A stretch of DNA of 64,000 bases. Source: Flavivirga eckloniae (GTDB lineage: Bacteria; Bacteroidota; Bacteroidia; Flavobacteriales; Flavobacteriaceae). Where the stretch lies: positions 4,913,001-4,977,000 of the forward strand of contig NZ_CP025791.1 in assembly GCF_002886045.1 (NCBI RefSeq), given 5' to 3'. The notes under the pieces are model-generated. The model was not told the DNA's origin. It saw only the letters and a list, made by a program, of their open reading frames with translations, and did no database searches. The position numbers were made by a program, and so were the translations under genes. Shown one piece after another: positions 31,665 to 40,355 of this stretch. Numbering within the stretch: position 1 is the first letter of the stretch; every line of letters starts with the position of its first letter.

Positions 31665-34469
31665 TTATTTCTTAATAAACCGTTTTGTAGTGGTACCCGT
31701 ATTCGTCTTTATTTTTAATAAATACATTCCATTAGCAAGCAACGACACATCTATAACATCGTTATTAACCTCACCAATTAAAGCTCCATGAATAGAGTAA
31801 ATAGTTATATGGTCTATGGGTTGTTTAGAAGTCACAAAAAGTTTGTTACTAGTAGTAGGATTGGGGTAAACAGATATTTCATTGCTATTAATACCTTGGA
31901 TGCTTAAAAGATTGCTAGATTTTTTATCATCTACATGATTAGCTCTGTTAAAACTGGCGTTAAGACGACAATTTTCGCCATTATCTATAATTGTCCAATT
32001 AAAATCTGCTATAATTTTTGCTCTGTCATCACTTGCCTTACAAAAGGAGCTGTTACCTCCATGAAATTTTACGCCGTTTTGTAATGCAAGTGAGCTCCAT
32101 CCTTTTAGTAAAGCATCATAGTTCTTTGTAGAAAGTGTAGCACCCTGAAAGATAGAATCCATATCAGTCACGTTAGACACGTTCCAAGCACTGATATTTT
32201 GATTAAAACTTGTAGCACCACTAAACATCCAAGACATATTAGTCACCTTAGAGACATTCCAATTACCTATGGGGTGATTAAAACTAGAAGCTCTATCAAA
32301 TATATTAGACATATTAGTCACGTTAGACACATTCCAAGCACTAATATCTTGATTAAAACTTCTAGCACCATAAAACATGTAACTCATATTTGTAACCTTA
32401 GATACATTCCATTTGCTTATGGGGTGATCAAAGGCTAGAGCTCCAGAGAACATTTCTGCCATATCTGTTACATTAGACACATCCCAACTACTAATATCTT
32501 GATTAAAACTTTTAGCAGTATAAAACATGCCATCCATAGTAGTAACCTTAGATACATTCCATTCGCTTATGGGGTGATTAAAGTAAAGAGCTCCAGCAAA
32601 TAAATTTATCATATTAGTGGTTTTAGACACATTCCAACTACTAATATCTTGACTAAAATTTGTAGCATACCGGAACACACCTTCCATATTAGTCACATTA
32701 GAGACATTCCAATTACCTATGGGTTGATTAAAACTAGAAGCTCTATCAAATATATTAGACATATTAGTCACGTTAGACACATCCCAATCACTAATATCTT
32801 GATTAAAAACAGTGTTATAATAAAACATATAGCTCATACTAGTAACCTTAGAGGTATCCCAACTGCCTATAGGCTGATTAAAGGAACTAGCTTCATTGAA
32901 CATACTATTCATACTAGTCACATTAGACACATTCCAACTATTAATATCTTGATTAAAATTTGTAGCGTTTTTAAACAAGCTACTCATATTAGTCACGTTA
33001 GACACATCCCAATCACTAATATCTTGATTAAAACTTGTAGCATTACGGAACATATTTCCCATATTATTCACCCTAGATAGGTTTGGAGTGTCTATCGCAT
33101 GTCCTTTTAAATTGTTACATCCGTAAAAAGCACTATGCATAGAAGTCCATATTTGGTTACCCCACTGTTCTATACTTTGTATTTTTAGTCTATCGCCTGT
33201 ATTATTAAAATAAATCCTGGGAAAATCACCAGTAATAGATACCGTATACGTTCCCGCTGTAGTATAACTATGTGTGGTATTACCTTTATGGTTTGTGGTG
33301 GTTTCACCATCCCCCCAGTTTACGGTATAATTATATGTTTCACCTAGAGCTGTAGGTATGGTAATACTTTCGTTAGCACTTGTGGTTTTCCATGTAGTAA
33401 TAAATGGTACTTGAGAACAATCTTCACCACTGTCTGTAATAATCCAACCAAAATCTTTTATAATTTTTGCTCTAGCATCCCTTGCACTACAAAATGAGCT
33501 GTTGCCTCCATGAAATTTTATGCCGTTTTGTAACGTAAGCTTGCTCCATCCTTGCAGTAAAGCATCATAGTTTTTTGTAGAAAGTGTATTATCATAAAAC
33601 ATGTAACTCATAGTTGTAACCTTAGATACATTCCAATTACTAAGATTTTGATCAAAACTTGTAGCACCATAAAACATGGCTTTCATATCAGTTACTTTAG
33701 ACACGTTCCAACCACTAATATCTTGATCAAAACTTGTAGCGCCATAAAACATGCTATCCATATCAGTCACGTTAGACACATCCCAATCACTGATATTTTG
33801 ATTAAAACTTGCAGCGCCACCAAACATGCTTTTCATATTAGTTACTTTAGACACGTTCCAAGCACTAATATCTTGATTAAAACTTGTAGCGTTAACAAAC
33901 ATGCTACGCATATCAGTTACGTTAGAAACGTTCCACTCACCAATATTTTGATTAAAACTTGTAGCTTGAAAAAACATTAAATCCATATTGGTCACGTTTG
34001 AGACATCCCAATCACTAATATCTTGATTAAAACTTGAAGCCTTACTAAACATGTGGCTCATATTAGTTACTTTAGATAGATTTGGATTATCCGTGGCATT
34101 TACTTTTAAATTTTTACATCCAAAAAAGGAAAACTCCATAGTTGTCCATATTTGATCGCCCCATTGCTCTACGCTTTGTAATTGGAGTTTATTACTAAAA
34201 TTAATTCTGGGAAAATCGCCAGTAATAGATACCGTATATATACCTGGTAAAGCATAACTATGTGTGGTACTACTTGTATGGTTATTTGTGGTATTGCCAT
34301 CGCCCCAGTCTACGCTATAATTGTATATTTCGCTTTTATGTGCATATATGTCAATACTTTCGTTAGCTGTTGTTGTTTTCCAGGTAGTAATAAATTGTGC
34401 GTTTAGGGTATAGCAACTTGCTATAAGTGTAAAACATAGCATGCATAATTTTTGTGTTATTTTTTTCAT
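31665..34469 (-). CDS. DUF285 (BspA-like) repeat surface protein with T9SS tail
   Basis: 934 residues from the ATG at 34469 (signal peptide MKKITQKLCMLCFTLIASCY). There are two copies of a block. Each starts with a PKD-like domain (VDWGDGNTTNNHTSSTTHSY, then GIYTVSITGDFPRI), continues with many 25-residue DUF285 repeats (MFxxATSFNQDISxWNVSNV) and ends with GVKFHGGNSSFCxARDxRAK. The C-terminal about 70 residues (VYPNPTTSNKLFV, GMYLLKIKTNTGTTTKRFIK) are a T9SS type-A sorting signal, so the protein is exported to the cell surface. DUF285 repeats occur in adhesins; ligand unknown. A G6 tract at 33311-33316 (C on plus) lies in the second PKD-like block. Confidence 0.9.
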   Translation of the reverse strand: MKKITQKLCMLCFTLIASCYTLNAQFITTWKTTTANESIDIYAHKSEIYNYSVDWGDGNTTNNHTSSTTHSYALPGIYTVSITGDFPRINFSNKLQLQSVEQWGDQIWTTMEFSFFGCKNLKVNATDNPNLSKVTNMSHMFSKASSFNQDISDWDVSNVTNMDLMFFQATSFNQNIGEWNVSNVTDMRSMFVNATSFNQDISAWNVSKVTNMKSMFGGAASFNQNISDWDVSNVTDMDSMFYGATSFDQDISGWNVSKVTDMKAMFYGATSFDQNLSNWNVSKVTTMSYMFYDNTLSTKNYDALLQGWSKLTLQNGIKFHGGNSSFCSARDARAKIIKDFGWIITDSGEDCSQVPFITTWKTTSANESITIPTALGETYNYTVNWGDGETTTNHKGNTTHSYTTAGTYTVSITGDFPRIYFNNTGDRLKIQSIEQWGNQIWTSMHSAFYGCNNLKGHAIDTPNLSRVNNMGNMFRNATSFNQDISDWDVSNVTNMSSLFKNATNFNQDINSWNVSNVTSMNSMFNEASSFNQPIGSWDTSKVTSMSYMFYYNTVFNQDISDWDVSNVTNMSNIFDRASSFNQPIGNWNVSNVTNMEGVFRYATNFSQDISSWNVSKTTNMINLFAGALYFNHPISEWNVSKVTTMDGMFYTAKSFNQDISSWDVSNVTDMAEMFSGALAFDHPISKWNVSKVTNMSYMFYGARSFNQDISAWNVSNVTNMSNIFDRASSFNHPIGNWNVSKVTNMSWMFSGATSFNQNISAWNVSNVTDMDSIFQGATLSTKNYDALLKGWSSLALQNGVKFHGGNSSFCKASDDRAKIIADFNWTIIDNGENCRLNASFNRANHVDDKKSSNLLSIQGINSNEISVYPNPTTSNKLFVTSKQPIDHITIYSIHGALIGEVNNDVIDVSLLANGMYLLKIKTNTGTTTKRFIKK

Positions 34470-34516
34470 TTTTTTTAAGATTAATGGGGTTATATGATTT
34501 TTATTCCGGTTTCTCA

Positions 34517-34849
34517 ATATCAAATAAACACTCGGTTAACAAGTGTAACCGAATGTTTATTTAGATACTATTTAGAGTGTTCTTTTAAAAATAAAAAGGT
34601 CTGGAGTATCAGACCAAAACAATTTATTATTTCTTAATAAACCGTTTTGTAGTGGTACCCGTATTCGTCTTTATTTTTAATAAATACATTCCATTAGCAA
34701 GCAACGACACATCTATAACATCGTTATTAACCTCACCAATTAAAGCTCCATGAATAGAGTAAATAGTTATATGGTCTATGGGTTGTTTAGAAGTCACAAA
34801 AAGTTTGTTATTAGTAGGGTTGGGGTAAACAGATATTTCATTGCTGTTA
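34517..34849 (-). repeat. 3' module shared by the two DUF285 genes, copy 2
   Basis: Nearly identical to 31555-31890 and includes the two terminator hairpins at 34522-34562 and 34598-34615, followed by the end of the second gene. Confidence 0.75.
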
Positions 34850-36896
34850 ATATTAGGGGAACTAAAAAGATTTCTAGATTGTATACTAGGCCCTATACCA
34901 GGCCCTATACTAGATTCTATAAGCACATTAAAAACATCGGGTACGGAACTGTGACTGTCATTACCAATGTTTAAGTAATAGGTTTTATTAGGATCAGATT
35001 GGGCAATGTTTAAAATAGCTTTAGGGTTTGTTTTATTATCCATAGTAGTTTCACACTGTAACTCATTATTAGCATCTAGTGTAAAAATGCCTGCTTGCAT
35101 TGCCCAATTAGCGCTAACGGTTACTTTTATGTTATTACTTGTACCTTTAAAAGCATACCATAAGCCATCAGTTAATAGGTTAGGAGAATCGCCACATGCA
35201 AAAAAGTCACCAGTAGCAAATTGAGCATTTTGAGCGTTTGTATATGGAAAATCATCGACAAGTATAGCAGTATTAAAATCATCATTAAAGGGGTGATCTT
35301 TAGATTCTATCAACACATTAAAAACATCAGGTACAGAACTATGACTATCATTACCAATATTTAAGTAATAGGTTTTGTTAGGATCAGATTGGGCAATGTT
35401 TAAAATAGCTTTAGGATTTGTTTTATTATCCATAGTGGTTTCGCACTGTAACTTATTATTGGCATCTAGTGTATAAATGCCAGTTTGCATTGCCCAATTA
35501 GCGCTAACGGTTACCTTTATATCGCTATTTGTACCTTTAAAAGCATACCATAAACCATCAGTTAACAGATTAGGAGAGTTGCCGCATGCTAAAAAGTCAC
35601 CAGTAGCAAATTGAGCATTTTGAGTGTTTGTATATGGAAATTCATCAACAAGAATAGCGCTATTAAAATCGTCGTTAAGATGACAATTTTCGCCATTATC
35701 TATAATTGTCCAATTAAAATCTGCTATAATTTTTGCTCTGTCATCACTTGCCTTACAAAAGGAGCTGTTACCTCCATGAAATTTTACGCCGTTTTGTAAT
35801 GCAAGTGAGCTCCATTCTTTTAGTAAAGCATCATAGTTCTTTGTAGAAAGTGTAACACCCTGAAAGATAAAATCCATATAAATAACGTTAGATACGTTCC
35901 AAGCACTAATATCTTGATTAAAACTTTCAGCACGAAGAAACATACTTTGCATAGAAATTACATTAGACACGTTCCAAGTACTAATATCTTGATTAAAACT
36001 TGTAGCTTCAAGAAACATACCATCAGTATTAGTTACGTTAGAAACGTTCCAAGCGCTAATATTTTGATTAAAACTTGTAGCACGACTAAACATCCCTCCC
36101 ATAAAAGTCACGTTAGACACGTTCCAAGTACTAATATCTTGATTAAAACTTTCAGCATCAGCAAACATAAGTGTCATATCAGTTACTTTAGAAACATTCC
36201 AAGCACTAATATTTTGATCAAAATTTGTAGCTTGAGAAAACATGTAACTCATATTAGTCACCTTAGCTACCTTTTCCTCCCAATTTAGAGGTTGATTAAA
36301 ACTTTTAGCACGACTAAACATCCAAGACATATCAGTCACCTTTGAGACATCCCAAGCACTAAGATCTTGATTAAAACTACTAGCACCATCAAACATGTAA
36401 CTCATATTAGTCACATTAGACACGTTCCAAGCACCAAGATCTTGATTAAAATTTTCAGCATTGCGGAACATACCCTCCATATTAGTCACCTTAGATAAAT
36501 TTGGGGTGTCTGTCGCATGTCCTTTTAAATTAGAACATTGAGAAAAAGCCTCTCTCATAGAGGCCCATATTTGGTTTCCCCATTGTTCTATACTTTGTAT
36601 TTTTAGATTGTCACGACTATTTAAAAAATAAATTCTAGGGAAATCACCTGTAATAGATACTGTATATGTCCCCGCTTTAGCATAACTATGCTTGGCATTA
36701 CCTTTTTGGTTGGTGGAGGTATGACCATCCCCCAGTTTATGGTATAATTATATGTTTCATCTGGAGCTGTAGGTATGGTAATTCTCTCGTTAGCTGTTGT
36801 TGTTTTCCAAGTAGTAATAAATTGTGCGCTTAGGGTATAGCAACTTGCTATAAGTGTAAAACATAGCACGCATAATTTTTGTGTCATTTTTTTCAT
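34627..36896 (-). pseudogene. DUF285 repeat surface protein with frameshift in a C tract
   Basis: One gene split in two frames: 36896-36621 (signal peptide MKKMTQKLCVLCFTLIASCY and the start of a PKD-like domain, NYTINWG) and 36558-34627 (643 residues). The shift lies at 36729-36733, where five C replace the six of the paralogue at 33311-33316; restoring one base reads INWGDGHTSTNQKGNAKHSY into QSIEQWGNQIWASMREAFSQ. The rest has DUF285 repeats, two tandem copies of a 120-residue domain (DGLWYAFKGT, LNIAQSDPNKTYYLNIGNDS) and the same T9SS tail. Slippage may switch the gene on and off, or it is a sequencing error. Confidence 0.8.
34890..35690 (-). repeat. Tandem duplication of a 120-residue domain
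   Basis: Within the second DUF285 gene the segments encoding FPYTNTQNAQFATGDFLACG to KTYYLNIGNDSHSSVPDVFN occur twice in succession, about 385 bp each, differing by only a few residues. The domain (SPNLLTDGLWYAFKG) looks like a lectin-like beta-sandwich. Absent from the first gene. Confidence 0.75.
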
Positions 36897-37041
36897 TTTT
36901 TTTAAGATTAGTGGGGTTATAATGATTTTTATTGCTGTTTGTTTAATACACTATTTTCTTGCGTGTTTTTTTATAAAAGAAACCATCTAAAAAATAGATA
37001 GTATTTGCTAATTACTTTGGAGGAGAGATTAGGGAAAATAT

Positions 37042-38295
37042 TTATGGACAATCTATATCGAATTGGGATTTCGCAAAATATTCTGAGAAACTTGTATAAT
37101 TAGAACCATCATATCCTTGTTTAAGATTAAATAATTGAAATGTGCAACTCCCGTCAGGCCACTTTGCAACTGCAGCAACTTCTATAGTTCTTCCGGTAAT
37201 AACACCAACAAGGGATCTATTTATTGTCCATGTATACGACGTTATTACGACATCAGTAATTTTTTCATTCCACTTTTTAAGCTTAGCTGTTTTTTGTAAT
37301 GTTTGTAGTGCTTGGTTTTTAAGAGCGGCATCATTCATTCCAGCTTCAGGAATTTTTGATTTACTAATCATTGCCTGTTCGTACAAATCTATCTTCTTTT
37401 GAAGCTTTGGATGGAAATCGTCTGCAATAAAATCGTAAAAAGCAACCGATTCATCATTAGATATTTTCTTATCACCAAAAATCCAATATTCAGCACTATT
37501 ACTGTTAGGATAATACCAAAAGTGATTACCTTCTTCGTTTAAAACAAAATAACTAATAGGAGAATTATTAAAATCTGCGACATAAACATTGGGGTCTACA
37601 TAACTTCTTACCATTGTCATTTCATTACCGTTTTTTACCTCCTCAAATCCTAATTCGTTAACGGGCGCTCCTTTAATAACAATCGTTTTATTATCTGGGC
37701 TTTTTGACAAAATTCCGATAGATTTTTTTGAGCCTCCTAAAAAATTCGCACCAGCAGTTATGCTATTACCGTGATTCCCGGTGTTATATTTTCTAATCTT
37801 GTATTTTTGATTAAACTTAAAATTTATAGTTGAAGGCGTATGATTGTTTTCGGTAATTAAATTATAGAAAAATATATCTTCTCTTTTTTTCTCTAATGCA
37901 GTATCCTTAGTTTTTGCTTCTGATGCTTTACTAGCTATTAAACTTTGATCTTTTGATAGGATTTCATAAGCATTGGCAGGCGAACAATTACCTCGCATAG
38001 GAATTCCTGAAAATGAAAACCGTTCTAAATAATTGTCCTTTTTTATTACAAAATAATAAAAAGAATCTCCAGAATATATATACATGTTTTTAGTTCCAGC
38101 CACAGCTTTCAACTCTCTTTCGTTTATTTTTCCTCCAGATTCATAAAATTTCATTTTTAAAATTCTTGAGTCGTTAAAAACAACTTCTGCTGTACTAGAT
38201 TTATTCGTTCTATAATAAGTCCCTTTCTCTATATTTTGAGATAAAACCATATTTGTAATAAATAGGCTAATAAAAATTATTGTTTTTTGTTTCAT
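37042..38295 (-). CDS. Exported protein of unknown function
   Basis: 417 residues with signal peptide MKQKTIIFISLFITNMVLSQ. The N-terminal half has repeated short beta segments (STAEVVFNDSRILKMKFYES, NMYIYSGDSFYYFVIKKDNY). The middle has a low-complexity helical link (SKASEAKTKDTALEKKREDI) and the C-terminal half a probable independent domain (NEKITDVVITSYTWTINRSL, RTIEVAAVAKWPDGSCTFQL). No family recognised. It is not followed by a related gene; the region downstream holds the DUF285 gene pair. Confidence 0.65.
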   Translation of the reverse strand: MKQKTIIFISLFITNMVLSQNIEKGTYYRTNKSSTAEVVFNDSRILKMKFYESGGKINERELKAVAGTKNMYIYSGDSFYYFVIKKDNYLERFSFSGIPMRGNCSPANAYEILSKDQSLIASKASEAKTKDTALEKKREDIFFYNLITENNHTPSTINFKFNQKYKIRKYNTGNHGNSITAGANFLGGSKKSIGILSKSPDNKTIVIKGAPVNELGFEEVKNGNEMTMVRSYVDPNVYVADFNNSPISYFVLNEEGNHFWYYPNSNSAEYWIFGDKKISNDESVAFYDFIADDFHPKLQKKIDLYEQAMISKSKIPEAGMNDAALKNQALQTLQKTAKLKKWNEKITDVVITSYTWTINRSLVGVITGRTIEVAAVAKWPDGSCTFQLFNLKQGYDGSNYTSFSEYFAKSQFDIDCP

Positions 38296-38827
38296 GTCTT
38301 ATAACTTTATTATTGTTTTATGATAGGTTACTTACCCTGTTTATGATTCTATATTTTATTAATAGCAGTGTATTAGAAAAAGCAACTGCACTTTTTAGTT
38401 TGGGTATCATATTTTTTTTACAAAGAAAGAATGAGGGGGCTTAATGTTGTTTGTCAAAAAACGTGTTTTTTAGACTTTAACACCAAAAAAAAAGTTTTTG
38501 ACAAGTAGAAGCAAGTGGGGGGTAAAAATGAGAGAAAACGTGTTTGAGAGAAACGAAAACGCGTGACCAATATTTATATAGCATTTGTAATGCTAAGCTG
38601 GCTGTACAGGATTTGTAAAGACCAACTAGAGCGGAAGTTACTTCTTTGCTTTCTGAAAGAACTACAGATTAAAATTATTTATAGCAACGTTTGAGCCATC
38701 ACTGGGTGGTGGCATAGATATTAAAAAAAAAGTTTCAATTTCTTGAACCTTTTTTTTATAAACTATTCATAAGCTAGCAAAAGATTTACCTTTTAAAAGA
38801 TTAAAAAATCGTGTTATCTCGTTTTAT
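38296..38827. other. Intergenic region without recognised genes
   Basis: 532 bp, including poly-A/T-rich stretches. No supported coding frame on either strand. It holds the promoter of the gene at 37042-38295 somewhere near its start, but no consensus is convincing. Confidence 0.4.
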
Positions 38828-39307
38828 TTATTCCACAATTTTTATATCCACAGATGTTCTTGAATGCCAACCTGTCTGATCTGTTACCGAGTATTGACAA
38901 TGATAATCTCCAGGGTCTACATCGTCGGGGATAGCCAAAGTTATTTTGATTTCGTATGAAGTTGGGTTATTTTCTATAGAAAAATTTTCCATAAAAATTA
39001 AAGGGTTAATGGCTTGTTTTGTAGACTCTAAATTGCAATCTATACCTTGGTCGTCATGAGTATGATGGTCAAAATTATTGTGAATATCTAGGCTATAAGA
39101 TGCGAGGGCTTTATTATCTGCTACTTTTGCACGAAAAATATAGGTTTGCCCTTTTGTTAGTTCTGCACAGGCTTGAGGAAACCCTTCTGCATAGTTAATT
39201 GTTATGGTTGGTTTTTGTTCGTCTTTATCAATACTGTCACCGCTTGAGCAAGATACGGTTGGAAGCATTACAAGTAGAAGCAGATAATATGTTGTTTTTA
39301 GTTTCAT
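38828..39307 (-). CDS. DUF4625 domain lipoprotein
   Basis: 159 residues from the ATG at 39307 (MKLKTTYYLLLLVMLPTVSC, lipobox TVSC, Cys20). The mature part is a single DUF4625 beta-sandwich (KPTITINYAEGFPQACAELT, YIFRAKVADNKALASYSLDI) with a His/Asp-rich loop, HNNFDHHTHDDQGIDC, suited to metal binding. Co-directional with a two-domain DUF4625 lipoprotein and a TonB receptor, so it probably binds metal ions or a metallophore at the outer-membrane surface. This is inference from composition and context. Confidence 0.85.
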   Translation of the reverse strand: MKLKTTYYLLLLVMLPTVSCSSGDSIDKDEQKPTITINYAEGFPQACAELTKGQTYIFRAKVADNKALASYSLDIHNNFDHHTHDDQGIDCNLESTKQAINPLIFMENFSIENNPTSYEIKITLAIPDDVDPGDYHCQYSVTDQTGWHSRTSVDIKIVE

Positions 39308-39325
39308 TTTTTTAAAGTTTAAAGG

Positions 39326-39473
39326 TCTAGAAAGTATCATTCACAACACCCGCCTGCCGGACGGGCAGGTAGTGAATCTGCCTGCCGGCAGGCAGGGAAT
39401 CTCTTTAAAATCAAACATTTGTTTAACATAACATTGAGATTTTTTGACAGTGCTTTGAATGACACTTTCTAGA
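39326..39473. repeat. Long inverted repeat enclosing a GC-rich REP-like palindrome
   Basis: TCTAGAAAGTATCATTCA at 39326 and TGAATGACACTTTCTAGA at 39456-39473 are inverted copies (one mismatch). Inside lies a GC-rich palindrome set around CCTGCCGGACGGGCAGG and CTGCCTGCCGGCAGGCAG (39353-39396), very different in base content from its surroundings. The unit may be a MITE- or REP-type element or a strong hairpin between two genes of one operon. Confidence 0.7.
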
Positions 39474-39504
39474 TGCCATTATGATTTATTTTATTAGTAT
39501 TTCG

Positions 39505-40338
39505 CTACTCAATATCGAATGGTACAGATAGTTTTACTGCTTCATCTTCTCCAGATTCCTTAACATAAATATTTAACCAGTATGTTCCTTTAGGGTAGTC
39601 TGGGTTTATTGGTAGGTCATAATGAACTTCTGGTTTTTTTTGATTTTGATAAAGACTGTTTGGAACTATGGTTTCCACACTGTCCCATTTACCAATAGGT
39701 TTGTTTTCCCCATCTCTCCATTCTTTAAACCATAGCACATACTTTACTTCGCTAACCGTATTGTTTCCTGCATCATACATAAAATCGGTGTGCAGTTTAT
39801 CACTTCCAAAATCGGTATGGTAATCATGACCAATTTCAATCTCTAAGAACTTTTTAACTACTTCAAATTCCTTTGTTATTAAGCTTTCAGAGTTGTCTTC
39901 TTCTATAACAGTTATTTTTAGGTTATAAGTGCCTTCAGCAGGACGTATTTTGTTTATAAAATCCTTGTTTTCGTTTGCAGGATCGAAAGCCATATGATAA
40001 TGTATATTTGGATTCAATTGGTCTTTGTAATACTTTTCTGGAACCAAGTGTTTAGACACGTTCCATTCCATTTCTCCAGCATTTGGCTCGCTTGCATTTA
40101 TTGGATTGATATCAAAATATATTTTTTTAACCTTGGTTTTTCCGGTATAGTCAAAGTCTACATGCAGGTCTGGGCTAAATTGAGGCACTTGAAAACTGGA
40201 ACTTCCTATTTCCATGTTTTCAAACCTTTCGGGGTTAATATCGCCTTCCAAATTGAGATTGTCGTCATCGCTACTACATGAGCTTAAAGAGATGATTAGA
40301 AAAGTAATAATTGCTGAAAATTTTAAAATTGATTTCAT
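39505..40338 (-). CDS. Two-domain DUF4625 lipoprotein
   Basis: 277 residues with a lipoprotein signal (MKSILKFSAIITFLIISLSS, then CSS; Cys21). Two DUF4625-like domains in tandem: the first ends LITKEFEVVK near residue 164, the second runs FLEIEIGHDYHTDFGSDKLH, VKYVLWFKEWRDGENKPIGK and YPKGTYWLNIYVKES. Both carry His/Asp motifs (HVDFDYTG, HDYHTDFGSDKLHTDF). Located between the TonB receptor and the small DUF4625 lipoprotein, so all three probably form one metal-acquisition operon. It is likely surface exposed. Confidence 0.82.
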   Translation of the reverse strand: MKSILKFSAIITFLIISLSSCSSDDDNLNLEGDINPERFENMEIGSSSFQVPQFSPDLHVDFDYTGKTKVKKIYFDINPINASEPNAGEMEWNVSKHLVPEKYYKDQLNPNIHYHMAFDPANENKDFINKIRPAEGTYNLKITVIEEDNSESLITKEFEVVKKFLEIEIGHDYHTDFGSDKLHTDFMYDAGNNTVSEVKYVLWFKEWRDGENKPIGKWDSVETIVPNSLYQNQKKPEVHYDLPINPDYPKGTYWLNIYVKESGEDEAVKLSVPFDIE

Positions 40339-40355
40339 AATGTTTGTATTAATTA

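Larger units (their letters stand above)
31555..31890 (-). repeat. 3' module shared by the two DUF285 genes, copy 1
   Basis: The last roughly 210 bp of the coding sequence plus both hairpins are nearly identical to 34517-34849. This indicates tandem duplication or gene conversion. Confidence 0.75.

Noticed and set aside
32199-36288. Plus-strand frames made of HISHIRHIPITNILIK-type repeats
   Set aside because: They are the antisense reading of the DUF285 repeats; the coding strand is minus, with signal peptides and T9SS tails.
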